Shown piece after piece: positions 1 through 8,918 of a DNA stretch of 64,000 nt. Origin of the DNA: an uncultured Chlorobiaceae bacterium. Lineage in GTDB: Bacteria > Bacteroidota > Chlorobiia > Chlorobiales > Chlorobiaceae. Every line of letters starts with the position of its first letter. The stretch's first letter is position 1. The DNA lies in the NCBI GenBank assembly GCA_903939765.1, contig CAJAIK010000087.1:1-64000 (forward strand), in the 5' to 3' direction. Under the pieces are notes generated by a model, which was not told the origin of the DNA, searched no databases, and saw only the letters and a list, made by a program, of their open reading frames with translations. Both the position numbers and the translations under genes were made by a program.

Positions 1-111
1 GCGAACAGCAATGCTGAACCGATAGCTCTTCGGGAACTTTCCGGTATGGTGCAGCAGCCATTTCGAAAAATCAAAGGCTTTTTTGACGATCAGCATTTCG
101 TGATTTGGCAT
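1..111 (-). CDS. avd: Avd-like DGR accessory protein, 5' part only
   Basis: Partial gene running off the left edge; 37 codons from an ATG at 111 are visible. The peptide has an LIVKKAFDFSKWLL segment followed by HTGKFPKSYRFS, the pattern of Avd and the related S23/intervening-sequence four-helix bundle proteins. Avd is known to bind the DGR reverse transcriptase and its template RNA and is required for mutagenic cDNA synthesis. It lies just downstream of two NACHT-FGE genes with hypervariable ends, the usual order target-avd-TR-RT. The template repeat and reverse transcriptase are therefore expected immediately left of the window. An isolated S23-family protein is the alternative, but the context argues for Avd. 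Confidence 0.72.
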   Translation of the reverse strand, partial: MPNHEMLIVKKAFDFSKWLLHHTGKFPKSYRFSIAVR

Positions 112-164
112 GGTAGTTGTCAGTATTCAGTTGTTTGTGGACAAGCTGCGACTGAGCGGCTCTG

Positions 165-293
165 CAAAAAAAAATTCCAGCCTCTCCATTTCAGTTTTTC
201 CCTGTCGAGTAAGCTTGCTTTTTCAGATTTCCAGATAACAGAGTATCAGAAATGCAGGAAGAAAAAGGACTGGAACGAATCACTCGAAAACCC
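165..293 (-). repeat. Conserved block flanking variable region A (copy 1)
   Basis: About 129 bp almost identical (about six mismatches by eye) to 3573-3700. It covers the invariant 3' end of the variable region, the stop region and the following sequence. In the paralogue most of this block is non-coding, yet it is far better conserved than the coding variable region next to it. This fits the invariant homology a DGR needs next to its target. It contains a CTTTTTC...GAAAAAG inverted repeat. Confidence 0.7.
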
Positions 294-3200
294 ATGTCGA
301 AGTAGTTGAGCAACGGACTGCTGCCGTACCGGGAGGAGCAGCGCAGGGCATCAGCTTTGTTATACCACGAACCTCCGCGCCAGGCAAGCCAATCTTCATC
401 ATTATCATACCAGTTCTCCATCCACTCCCAGACGTTGCCCGCCATATCGTACAGCCCTTCCGGTGTGGCGCCTGCAGGATAACGGCCTACCGATGTGGTT
501 CCGCCCTCATGTTCATTATAATTTGCCAGCATTTTATTTGGTCCACCTTTTTCTTCCTGCCAGGGATAGTCACGAACCGTTACTACCTTATCGGGTTTAT
601 CACGCTGGCCTCCTGCAGCCCACTCCCACTGCACTTCATTTGGAAGTTCGTACCGTGCCCGGTCACCTTCAAGCAACGAAAGCCAGAGGCAATAAGCACA
701 CGCAGCATACCAGCTTACCCCGACGACTGGCTGATCATCCTTGTTGAATCGCTTGTCGTCATCATAATTTGAGCGAAAGCGGGTTACCAAAGAGGTTTCT
801 TTATTCAGCCACTCACTGAATCCCTTGATGCCTGAGGCCAGTTTCTGCAAGCCTTCTGTATACTTTTGAACAGAAACTATTTGTGCAAATTCAGGCTCTT
901 GAGCATCCAGATAGTTGATAAACTGACGGTAGTGCTTGTTTGTCACCGTGTATTTTGCAACGTACAGATCTTGCACTGTTTCAGGCTTCTTCGTCTGAGA
1001 ATAGATAAATGTCCCGCCCTTGATCAAAATATACTCTGCAGCCAGTTTGTCATGCTGTACATCAGCCACACCCACCTTTTCTTTCGACAAGCCTGACTTC
1101 CGGAACTCTTGTAATACCTCATCGGCATCCGGTTTATGAAAAGCCTTCAGGCACTCAATAAGATAACGCTGACGTTCAAGAGAGGTTCCTCGAGCAAGCA
1201 GTTTGTTTTTCAAGGCATCAATCTTGCACTGCGGAGCCTCTTCAATAAGAGCTATCAGCAAATCAAGCTGCTTCTGTTCCAAAATATCTGTGACCGGCGA
1301 ATCAAAGAGCAGTTTCATAAATCTGTTGAACAGATCAGCATCCTCAACATGGGCAATAAAAAAGCGGAACACTTCCGTCCACCAGTCGTCACCAAAATGG
1401 CTCACCAGATTCTTCAGCGCCTCAGGCCGATGCATATTCTTGACAAGCTGCACACCGGCCATGTACTCGCGGAATGATTTGTGGCGGAAAACATAGTAAC
1501 GATCACCATACTCCAGCAGCAAACCTGCTCTATCAAGAAGGTTCCGGCAAAATTCTTCTGCCAGTAATGACTTGTTAAGCGTATCAAGCTGCACCTGCAT
1601 TTGTTGCTGCATATCAGCCCGGTCGACTTCATCTTTTTGCAGCTCTTCCTGCATCCAGAGCGAAACCGGGCTCAGCACCCTCCGTGCATCTTTTGCTGCA
1701 AGCAGTGGTTCCATTCCTCGACGGCGATCGCGATAATCAAGCATAAAGTTCAATGCTGCATCGTACAACTCGATTCGATCTTTGGCCAAATAGCCACGCT
1801 CTTTCCAGAGCATTGCCATAATCTGCAACAGCAAAGGCACGCCCGCCAGCAGACGCAAACTTTTGTTTTTTTCTTCAGCAAGAAAAGCAAGAATCGCCTT
1901 TTCCTTTTTGGACGCCTCCTCTACCTGCTGCTTTTGCCACTCCGCCATTTCAGTTTTATCGGGACGAATCTCTGCAAGAAACGCCGCTTTGAACCAGCGA
2001 TGCAAAAACTCGGTCTTTTGCTCCGATGAAAAATCAAGAATATCCGCCCGACGATGACCTGACTCCAGCTCAATACCATCGCCTTTCCGGTAACCAGTAC
2101 TCCGCGACGTTACCACAAACTTAGCCTTGGTTAAGCGACCAACCGTATGGTCAATCCACTGGCAAACAGCTATCCGGTCGTCAACATGACTGATTTCATC
2201 CAACCCATCGAGCAGCACCAACGTTGAGGGTTGCTCAAGCCACAAAGAAAAATGCGCCACATCAATTGAACAAACATTTTTTTCTGACCACACTGCAAGG
2301 TTATCCTCAAGTTCAGCATAACCGCGTTCACTTTTTTGCAGCTCACGCAACGGCAGAAAAAAGAGATGAACCGGCTCACTGAACCCAAATTCGCCAGATA
2401 GCTTTTCATCGAGGCAACAGAGCGCATAATGCTTCAGCAACGTCGTTTTTCCCGATCCCGGATCGCCGATAATAAGCAACAATGGATAGTTCTGCTCAAA
2501 AAAGACCCCACGCATCACCTTTTCCGGTTTACTGCTTTTCTCATAAGCAACTTCGTCACAGTGGCACCCTTCGGCAGTGGTGCGATCTTCACAATGCAAA
2601 GAACCAGAAAGACTTAACGAAACATAGGTTTCGGAGAACTTTAAAGGCAGATGACCAAACGCTGGTGAACCCATCAGCGTCATATCGCCAAACTGCCGCT
2701 TCAGGGTGGCATGATAGCGTTGGAGTAAGGCGAAAGCTGTAGGGATATGATCAACTTTGCAAACCCCCTCATTGCCGCCACCAAACCAGGCAGGCAACTG
2801 CTGCCGAAGTTCCCGCTCCAGCATTCCTTCAAACTCATGAATATTTTGATACACTTTGACGAGTCCGCGCTTCTCATCAACCAGTGTTTTCTTCCAAAGA
2901 TGTAAACGAGCAAACTGTTCAGGATCAATCGCGTCAAAAGCAGGATCAGCCCTGGAAAAATAGAGCATCACCAGTTTTCCAGCCGTAACCATACGCTCAA
3001 GCTCTTCAACCGCGCCACCAGGTGCAACATCGGTTGGAGTCCCGATCCTTGTCCAGAAGATACAGACGACACAGTCACACTCATCAACAAGCTGACGATT
3101 GATAATTTCCTGAGGCGGCTTCCCCATTTCGGAAGCAGCGTCAAACTCCCACCTTTTGGGTGTCAGCAACAAACGCACCGTATTGTCATCATAAATTTCG

Positions 3201-3298
3201 AGACGACGAATTACTCTTTCAGCGCAATCACGTTCCGGCGTAACATCGCCAGGTGAGGCAATCAGAATCTTTATTTCACGATACCGTTTGTCACTCAT
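191..3298 (-). CDS. DUF4062/TIR-like - NACHT - FGE-sulfatase STAND protein A (DGR target)
   Basis: 1035 aa. Residues ~8-170 carry the SPGDV..ER motif of DUF4062 (TIR-like fold), probably a signalling or effector module. A NACHT NTPase follows: Walker [10 protein letters not shown] near 276, Walker [10 protein letters not shown] near 361, then TSRSTGYR. A helical/HEAT-like stretch runs to ~750, then an FGE-sulfatase (C-type-lectin fold) domain with [16 protein letters not shown] and RGGSW. The last ~30 residues are the hypervariable part. Relative to its paralogue the stop codon after SPFSS is lost (TGA to TGC), adding ~21 residues. Its paralogue is at 3661-6873 and avd lies downstream. Inferred role: an oligomerising immune-type receptor whose sensor end is diversified by a DGR. 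The start ATG has no strong ribosome site. Confidence 0.85.
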   Translation of the reverse strand: MSDKRYREIKILIASPGDVTPERDCAERVIRRLEIYDDNTVRLLLTPKRWEFDAASEMGKPPQEIINRQLVDECDCVVCIFWTRIGTPTDVAPGGAVEELERMVTAGKLVMLYFSRADPAFDAIDPEQFARLHLWKKTLVDEKRGLVKVYQNIHEFEGMLERELRQQLPAWFGGGNEGVCKVDHIPTAFALLQRYHATLKRQFGDMTLMGSPAFGHLPLKFSETYVSLSLSGSLHCEDRTTAEGCHCDEVAYEKSSKPEKVMRGVFFEQNYPLLLIIGDPGSGKTTLLKHYALCCLDEKLSGEFGFSEPVHLFFLPLRELQKSERGYAELEDNLAVWSEKNVCSIDVAHFSLWLEQPSTLVLLDGLDEISHVDDRIAVCQWIDHTVGRLTKAKFVVTSRSTGYRKGDGIELESGHRRADILDFSSEQKTEFLHRWFKAAFLAEIRPDKTEMAEWQKQQVEEASKKEKAILAFLAEEKNKSLRLLAGVPLLLQIMAMLWKERGYLAKDRIELYDAALNFMLDYRDRRRGMEPLLAAKDARRVLSPVSLWMQEELQKDEVDRADMQQQMQVQLDTLNKSLLAEEFCRNLLDRAGLLLEYGDRYYVFRHKSFREYMAGVQLVKNMHRPEALKNLVSHFGDDWWTEVFRFFIAHVEDADLFNRFMKLLFDSPVTDILEQKQLDLLIALIEEAPQCKIDALKNKLLARGTSLERQRYLIECLKAFHKPDADEVLQEFRKSGLSKEKVGVADVQHDKLAAEYILIKGGTFIYSQTKKPETVQDLYVAKYTVTNKHYRQFINYLDAQEPEFAQIVSVQKYTEGLQKLASGIKGFSEWLNKETSLVTRFRSNYDDDKRFNKDDQPVVGVSWYAACAYCLWLSLLEGDRARYELPNEVQWEWAAGGQRDKPDKVVTVRDYPWQEEKGGPNKMLANYNEHEGGTTSVGRYPAGATPEGLYDMAGNVWEWMENWYDNDEDWLAWRGGSWYNKADALRCSSRYGSSPLLNYFDMGFRVIRSSPFSSCISDTLLSGNLKKQAYSTGKN
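294..361 (-). other. DGR variable region A
   Basis: Aligned without gaps to 3701-3768, the first 34 bases differ at 18 positions, none at a third codon position. The variable codons are almost all NNC in both genes (tac/ttc, ggc/agc, agc/gtc, ctc/aac, aac/gac, tac/gtc), as expected if both come from a template of AAC codons mutated at adenines. Two further differences, at 358 and 360, change AAA/GAA and AAC/AGC. The template is not in the window. Confidence 0.8.
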
Positions 3299-3394
3299 GG
3301 TTCAGTTTTTTGTGGTTCAACTCTTATCAATCCTTACCCCTCGCGACCAACTCTCACAACACCCCATCCTCATCCCGCAGAGCCCGATGCATGT

Positions 3395-3420
3395 TTATAC
3401 AAATTTATACCTGCTTATAC
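3395..3420. promoter_or_regulatory. Three TTATAC repeats at exact 10-bp spacing
   Basis: TTATAC occurs at 3395-3400, 3405-3410 and 3415-3420, so all three lie on one helical face. A fourth related GTATAA follows at 3431. They lie ~100 bp upstream of the start at 3298. On the minus strand they read GTATAA and could include a -10 box. They could be an operator or promoter for STAND protein A. This is inference from position and phasing only. Confidence 0.4.
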
Positions 3421-3572
3421 AGCAAAACGGGTATAATTCACTCTGCTGCCCCGATTAATTGTCATACCTTTTGACGCCAGCACAAAACCTGCAACACTAA
3501 CGATTGAAGGCAACGCAGTCAGCAACGACATGCTCATGCAGTTCCGGAACGACCTTCACAGCATCATGATTA

Positions 3573-3700
3573 CAAAAAAAATTCCAGCCTCTCCATCTCA
3601 GTTTTTCCCTGTCGAGTAAGCCCGCTTTTTCAGATTTCCAGAGAACAGAGTGTCAGAAATTCAGGAAGAAAAAGGACTGGAACGAATCACTCGAAAACCC
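3573..3700 (-). repeat. Conserved block flanking variable region B (copy 2)
   Basis: Second copy of the block at 165-293, here mostly 3' non-coding sequence after the stop codon at 3661-3663. Conservation of non-coding DNA directly after a hypervariable coding segment fits a DGR target flank. Confidence 0.7.
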
Positions 3701-6700
3701 ACGATGCTGACGTCGTTCCTCGGATCGACGCTGAACCGGGAGGAGCAGCAGAGAGCATCAGCTTCGCTATACCACGAGCCCCCGCGCAAGGCAACCCAAT
3801 CTTCGTCTTTGTCATACCAGTTCTCCATCCACTCCCAGACGTTGCCAGCCATATCGTAAATCCCTTCCGGTGTGGCACCTTCAGGATAGTTTCCAACCGG
3901 TGTTGTTGTGCCTATGTTTTTATTATAGTTGGCAAGTGTTGGGCCGGGCCCGCCCTTCTCTTCCTTCCACGGATAGGTGCGTACTTTCTCTCCCGTTCTC
4001 CCCAGCTTACCACCGGCGGCCCACTCCCACTCCACTTCATTCGGGAGACGATAACGTCCCATCTCCCCTTCAAGCAGCGAAAGCCAGAGAGCGTAGGCTC
4101 GGGCGGCATACCAGGTGACGCCAACGATGGGCTGATCCTCTCCATCGTATTTACGATCTTCATCATACCTTGAACGAAAGGGACCGGCAAGGTTGTTATT
4201 GCCCTTCTTGAGATAACCGGCAAAACCCTTGCCCCATTCGTTACGCTGTGCAATTGCGTTCAGCTCCGCTGTGAATGCTGCATGCAACTCCGGCGGCTCT
4301 GTTGCCTCCAGCCAGACAATGAATGAGCGGTAGAGCTTGTTGGTTACCGGATATTTGGCAAAATAGAGATCCCTGACAGGCTCCTCATTTTCCGTCACCG
4401 AGTAAAGGTAACTTCCACCAGGAATCAGGATATACTCTGCATTCTCTTCATTCGGGTTGCGATATGAGGTGGTTTTATTGCTGACACTCTTTTTTGATTG
4501 AACGGAAGATTGTTGCCCTCCAAGAGCGAGAAAGACCTCTTCTGCCCGATCAGCAACATCCCTGTTTTTGGCGAGCCCCTCAAGGGTGAACTGCTGCAAC
4601 GTTTCAAGCGCTGAGGGTTTGCCGATGGCTTTGACGCAGTCCAGAATCACCCGCTGTCGGCTGTCTGTGGTTGCAGGGTCAAGCAGCTTTTTGCAGAGGG
4701 CGTCAACCTTTTTCAGCGGGGCCTCTTCAATGATGGTCTGCAACAGCAACTGCTGCTTCTGGTTCAACTGGTCGCTGACGGGTGAGTCAAAGAGCTTTTT
4801 CATAAAGAGGTTGAAAATCTCTTCGTCGCCCTGTGCCATGAAAAAGCGGATCGGCTCCTCCCACCAGTCGTGACCAAAACCTGCAATCAGGTTCCCGATA
4901 TATCTGGTTGAACGCACTTTGGTGACGAGCTGAACTCCTGCCAGATATTCACGGAATGATTTATGACGGAAGAGATAATCGTGCGCTCCGGTCTCCACCA
5001 GCAGGCCCGCCCGTTTGACCAGGTAGTCGCAAAAATCCTCAACCGAGGGCGGTTTGTCTTGTTTATCAAGTTGCTCCTGCATTTTTTTGTACATCTCTCC
5101 GCCTGTCGCCTCATCTTTTTTGAGCTTTTCCTGCATCCAAAGGGAGATTGGAGCAAGCACCTGCCGGGCCCGCGCCGCTGAAAGAGGCGGAACAATTCCA
5201 CGGCGCTTGTCGCGGAATTCGAGCAGGTAGTCGAGCGACGCCTCATAGAGCTTGACCCGGCTTTCGGGCATGTAGTCGCGATCTTTCCAGAGAATGGCCA
5301 TAATCTGCAAGATCATCGGTATAGCCGCCAGTTGGCGCAACCCCTTGTTCTTCTCATCCTTCAGATGGGTAACCATCTTTTTGGTGCGCTCTTCGGCCTC
5401 TGCACGTTGCAGCCGCAGCCACTCTGTTTCATCAATATCTTTCGGACAGGGCTCTTTCAGAAAGGCATCGGTGAACCAGTTTTTCAAAAAACGCTCCTGC
5501 TGTTCCACCGTGAAATCCTGCACATCGGCCCGCTCGTAATCGACCGCAAGCTCAATGCCCTCATCTTTGCGGTAGCCAGTTGCCCTTGATGTGACCACAA
5601 AACGGGCTGTAGTGAAGGTATGCAAGGCTGCATCAATCCACGTGCACACTTCGGTTCGATCCCGCGTATTGCTGATTTCATCAAGACCATCGAGTAAAAT
5701 GAGGGGCGTGCCGTTTTGAAGCCACTCATCAAAAAATATTGTATCTATGGGCTGATGGTGCTTTTCCGACCAGCGGGCGAGGTTTGCCGGAAGTGAGTCG
5801 TAATGACCTTTTTCATGACGGACAAGGTCGCGCAGCGGCAAATAAAAAACGTTGACCGGAGCAGCAAAACCAAGCCTTTTGAAGTGATCATCCTCAAGAG
5901 CACACAGTGCATAATATTTGATCAGGGTTGTTTTGCCTGAGCCTGGATCACCAATAACGAGCAGCATCCGGCGCTTTTTGAAGGCACGTTGCATCACTTC
6001 GTCGGGGTTAAGCATTTCCTCACCCCCGTCACGCCGCTGAAACAGTTCCTGTTTCCCAGGATGAAAGCCACTCTCCTGCCTGTCGGAAAAACGGAGCGGC
6101 ACAAAAGTGTCGTCATTGAGGTTGACCTTGACACTCTCAACGCCCGGCAAACCAAGCATACGGATGTAACCAAGCTCCTCGCGGAGCGCGGCATGATAAC
6201 GGCGCAACATCAACTTTGCATCAGGTTTCTTCGACGCAACGACACCTGAACCCGAAGAGTCGATTGCAAGAATATCCGCCATCGCCACTTTAAGCTTTTC
6301 AAGTACAACGACCTTGAGCTCTTCGATATTCTGATAGGTTGGACAAGGTGTAACAGAGCAAGCATCAGGATTTGTCCAAGAGGTTGTCAGCTCTTTCTGA
6401 CATTTCGTTAACGCAGCCCAATTGTCCGCAGCTTGACACTTGGCCTCTAAATTTGGAAACTTGCCCTGATGTGGATCAGACTCAGGGAAAAAAGCAAAAA
6501 CATGGACATTCTGCTTCCTGCTAAGCTCTCTGGCCTTTTCAAGCTCTTGCCAGGTAACCTTTCCAACCCGCTCCCTGAAAACAAAAATGGCTATCTGTGC
6601 ACGCTCAAGGGCAGGGGTAACTGCCGTCTCCTGGCCTCCGGGTAGTGCCAGTGCGTCAAGGGTCCACTCCCACAGCCTGATACGATGAAAAGGTGAGCGA

Positions 6701-6873
6701 TTCCCGTTTGATTTCCGCAGCAGGCGAAAGTCCTTCTCGATTTCCGATTGCAGTTCAAGAATAGCATTTGCTTCCGCCGAAGCGTCGTCGCTGTGCCCGA
6801 TAAAAATCAGCAGCTCATCGGGCGGAAATTCAGTGGTGGCTTTTTTGGTAACTGGTGGCATGGAATGCTGCAT
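3661..6873 (-). CDS. TIR-like - NACHT - FGE-sulfatase STAND protein B (DGR target)
   Basis: 1070 aa. The N-terminal ~200 residues (LLIFIGHSDDASAEA, then LWEW...IFVFRERVGK) resemble TIR/DUF4062-like modules but differ strongly from protein A. NACHT Walker [10 protein letters not shown] lies near 308 and Walker B LILLDGLDE near 393. Helical repeats follow, then an FGE-sulfatase domain from ~813 with [17 protein letters not shown] and RGGSW, ending at SSPFSS and a stop. NACHT and FGE parts are closely similar to protein A, so the effector module was swapped or diverged while the rest stayed. GAAAAGAGAA precedes the ATG at 6873; a second ATG lies five codons on. Probably co-transcribed with or duplicated from protein A. 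Confidence 0.85.
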   Translation of the reverse strand: MQHSMPPVTKKATTEFPPDELLIFIGHSDDASAEANAILELQSEIEKDFRLLRKSNGNRSPFHRIRLWEWTLDALALPGGQETAVTPALERAQIAIFVFRERVGKVTWQELEKARELSRKQNVHVFAFFPESDPHQGKFPNLEAKCQAADNWAALTKCQKELTTSWTNPDACSVTPCPTYQNIEELKVVVLEKLKVAMADILAIDSSGSGVVASKKPDAKLMLRRYHAALREELGYIRMLGLPGVESVKVNLNDDTFVPLRFSDRQESGFHPGKQELFQRRDGGEEMLNPDEVMQRAFKKRRMLLVIGDPGSGKTTLIKYYALCALEDDHFKRLGFAAPVNVFYLPLRDLVRHEKGHYDSLPANLARWSEKHHQPIDTIFFDEWLQNGTPLILLDGLDEISNTRDRTEVCTWIDAALHTFTTARFVVTSRATGYRKDEGIELAVDYERADVQDFTVEQQERFLKNWFTDAFLKEPCPKDIDETEWLRLQRAEAEERTKKMVTHLKDEKNKGLRQLAAIPMILQIMAILWKDRDYMPESRVKLYEASLDYLLEFRDKRRGIVPPLSAARARQVLAPISLWMQEKLKKDEATGGEMYKKMQEQLDKQDKPPSVEDFCDYLVKRAGLLVETGAHDYLFRHKSFREYLAGVQLVTKVRSTRYIGNLIAGFGHDWWEEPIRFFMAQGDEEIFNLFMKKLFDSPVSDQLNQKQQLLLQTIIEEAPLKKVDALCKKLLDPATTDSRQRVILDCVKAIGKPSALETLQQFTLEGLAKNRDVADRAEEVFLALGGQQSSVQSKKSVSNKTTSYRNPNEENAEYILIPGGSYLYSVTENEEPVRDLYFAKYPVTNKLYRSFIVWLEATEPPELHAAFTAELNAIAQRNEWGKGFAGYLKKGNNNLAGPFRSRYDEDRKYDGEDQPIVGVTWYAARAYALWLSLLEGEMGRYRLPNEVEWEWAAGGKLGRTGEKVRTYPWKEEKGGPGPTLANYNKNIGTTTPVGNYPEGATPEGIYDMAGNVWEWMENWYDKDEDWVALRGGSWYSEADALCCSSRFSVDPRNDVSIVGFRVIRSSPFSS
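3701..3768 (-). other. DGR variable region B
   Basis: Counterpart of 294-361. Codons here are ttc, agc, gtc, gat, agg, aac, gac, gtc, agc, atc, against tac, ggc, agc, agt, ttg, ctc, aac, tac, ttc, gac in gene A. The third base is the same in each pair. Flanks on both sides (RGGSWY... and GFRVIRSS) are conserved. Confidence 0.8.
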
Positions 6874-6984
6874 TTCTCTTTTCAGTCTGCTTCTGCTCTT
6901 TTCCGTTCGCTAATTTACCAGAATTTCGCAGTATGCCACTCAAATCAGGAACAATTATTTCGTGAGTTTTGCACATCCATCCAC

Positions 6985-8292
6985 TTAACCCTTCAAAAGA
7001 AGAGTCGCCGCCTGCCTCATCTGCTCATGCTCAAAAGCTGGCGCAAAATCGTCCAGGTCATGAGGTTCCATGCCAACCACCGAAGTAAGAGCCACAACGC
7101 GCCAGCTCTCTACGGCATCGCAGACCTGCCGCAGGATATCGAGCGCTTGCTCCCTGTTGAGCCAGAACTGAGCGGCAACACGCACCACATCTTTAATGGA
7201 GGATACCGGCCCCGTATCCTCCGTCAACCAGGTTTTGAGTTCCTGATCCTTGTCGGGGAATGGGTTAAGATCAAAAGCCGGCGCAAGCCGCCACAAGCCG
7301 TGACCAACATGCAGAAAGCCATGATTGTGCAGATGGTCATCCACATTGGTAATCAGGAGGTTAAAGACAATACGACGCCACAACTCTGCAAGATCATGTT
7401 TTGGGTCTGCACAGGTGGCGATGATACGCTCGGCTATCTCGCTGTATGCTCGCTCATCATCCCGTCGGGCCTGAAGGAGAGATGCAGCCGACAAATAGGG
7501 AATACGACCACCCTGAAGCGTACGATCAAAACGACGCACGACAGCCACCGGAGCGTTGCCGGCATAAACAATACGAGCCTGGGCGGCCTCAATCCCGGCA
7601 ACCAGAGCAAGGCGCAAGGCCAGTACTTCACCTTTGGTTACACTGCGCTGATCCTTGACACTTGAAAACTTGCCGATGGCCAACTGCCCATCGTCATCAA
7701 TAACGGAGCATTTCGGACGAAGCCCGCCAAGTGAGGTTCCCCTGCCACGGAGGTAACGAAGATCGGCTTCAGTCTCTCTCCCCCGCTCAACGGCATGGCT
7801 TGCACCAAGCATTAATCCAAGCTCAAGCAAGGGTGGAGTTGCCCTGTCGCCACTCTCGATGGTGCGCAGATAGTTTCCCGTTTCATCACGCAAACGCAGG
7901 GCGCCAATCCGACTGAAATCATCCACACCGACCAGATAGTCCCATTGCGTAAGAGGAGCAAATGCCTGTTCAGTACCTTGTGCAAGCTGCACAGTACGAC
8001 GCTTTGCATGGTCACGCGCAATAACACGGCAACCCCAACCATCAGGCGCCGTATCGGCAATGGCGGAATGAAAAACAGAATCATTTTCGGAAGCTGCCTT
8101 GTGGTACTGATGCGTTTCGGTCAACAGCAGGTCAGGAGAGACGGAAAAGCGATCTATCGACTGAAGCCAGTGCGGGCTATAGGCAAATGAGGAGTTTTCA
8201 CGCACACCACTACGGGAGTAGGCAAGTTGGCCAATAACCGTCCCGCCTTCACCAAGGCATACGGTAGCGCCTCGCTGTATGGCCCTCGTCAT
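6985..8292 (-). CDS. hipA: HipA-family serine/threonine kinase toxin
   Basis: 435 aa, normal for HipA. Visible family marks are the N-terminal GTVIGQLAY strand, the RGTSLGGLRPK nucleotide-binding loop, the catalytic LLITNVDDHLHNHGF loop and the AFDLNPFPD metal loop. HipA proteins phosphorylate a cellular target (in E. coli glutamyl-tRNA synthetase) and cause growth arrest. The start overlaps the stop of hipB by four bases (ATGA), so the two are translationally coupled. Its position beside the DGR/NACHT island suggests a shared defence neighbourhood. Confidence 0.9.
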   Translation of the reverse strand: MTRAIQRGATVCLGEGGTVIGQLAYSRSGVRENSSFAYSPHWLQSIDRFSVSPDLLLTETHQYHKAASENDSVFHSAIADTAPDGWGCRVIARDHAKRRTVQLAQGTEQAFAPLTQWDYLVGVDDFSRIGALRLRDETGNYLRTIESGDRATPPLLELGLMLGASHAVERGRETEADLRYLRGRGTSLGGLRPKCSVIDDDGQLAIGKFSSVKDQRSVTKGEVLALRLALVAGIEAAQARIVYAGNAPVAVVRRFDRTLQGGRIPYLSAASLLQARRDDERAYSEIAERIIATCADPKHDLAELWRRIVFNLLITNVDDHLHNHGFLHVGHGLWRLAPAFDLNPFPDKDQELKTWLTEDTGPVSSIKDVVRVAAQFWLNREQALDILRQVCDAVESWRVVALTSVVGMEPHDLDDFAPAFEHEQMRQAATLLLKG

Positions 8293-8633
8293 AGCGCACC
8301 GGCCTCCGGGGAAGGCTTGCGGGAGCGGATGCGCCGGGGCAACTGCTCATCCATCAACATAAGCCCGATACCATCGTTTGCCGTATCAAGCAGTTGGTTA
8401 AGCTTCCCGATTTCACCAAGCACATACATGGCACGAGCAATGGTACCCCAGCTCAACGTCGGATCGCCTTTTTCCAGCCGCCTCAGGCTGGAAACCGAAA
8501 TACCTATCCGCTCCGCCATCGACTGCTGTGAAAACCGGCGACGACGTCTCGCAAGCGACAAATCCTGGCCAAACTTCATGATAGCGCGTTTAACCGGCAA
8601 AGGCATCGGCGCCTTTTCTTCACAAGCGATCAT
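8289..8633 (-). CDS. hipB: HipB-type XRE-family antitoxin/repressor
   Basis: About 114 aa with a helix-turn-helix (FSQQSMAERIGISVSSLRRLEKG), typical of Xre/HipB proteins that bind operator DNA and neutralise HipA. The ATG at 8633 (MIACEE) has AAGAG upstream; another ATG at 8603 (MPLPVK) is preceded by GAAAAGG and could be the true start. The reading frame stays open to 8702, but that N-terminus looks unlike the family. Likely autoregulates hipBA. Confidence 0.82.
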   Translation of the reverse strand: MIACEEKAPMPLPVKRAIMKFGQDLSLARRRRRFSQQSMAERIGISVSSLRRLEKGDPTLSWGTIARAMYVLGEIGKLNQLLDTANDGIGLMLMDEQLPRRIRSRKPSPEAGAL

Positions 8634-8792
8634 ATACAGACTCTTAAAATTTATTACCGCTTCTTTATAAACGAATATAAAAAAAATACCATCAAAGCGC
8701 AAAAAGGTCTGGTATGCTCTGACCCCTTGGGAACGCCAAGCCCCAACTCGGGATCTTTTCCGTCTTTACCGGGAATGTGAACAACAAGAGAT

Positions 8793-8915
8793 GAATTGAG
8801 CTGACGCTGAAAGCCGAAGGGAGAGCCTTTTTGTTTGAATTCAAGGTGACCGACAAGAAGATCACCCTGGCGCGCCCCCCGAGACTGGCATCCCGGGAGT
8901 ACGCAGACAGAACGA
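8793..8915 (+). pseudogene. Fragment resembling a PD-(D/E)xK nuclease-like domain
   Basis: A short stretch translates as IELTLKAEGRAFLFEFKV followed by TDKK and, later, REYADR. This resembles the core of DUF1703/PDDEXK_9 domains (D..EL..YLFEFKV...YA.KYR) found on AAA-ATPase fusion proteins. There is no start or intact frame, so it would be a relic. The match is by eye and short. Confidence 0.35.
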
Positions 8916-8918
8916 TTG

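Noticed and set aside
6748-7665. 305-aa plus-strand frame opposite hipA and protein B
   Set aside because: Lies antisense to two clear genes with motif-level support; composition is a frame shadow.
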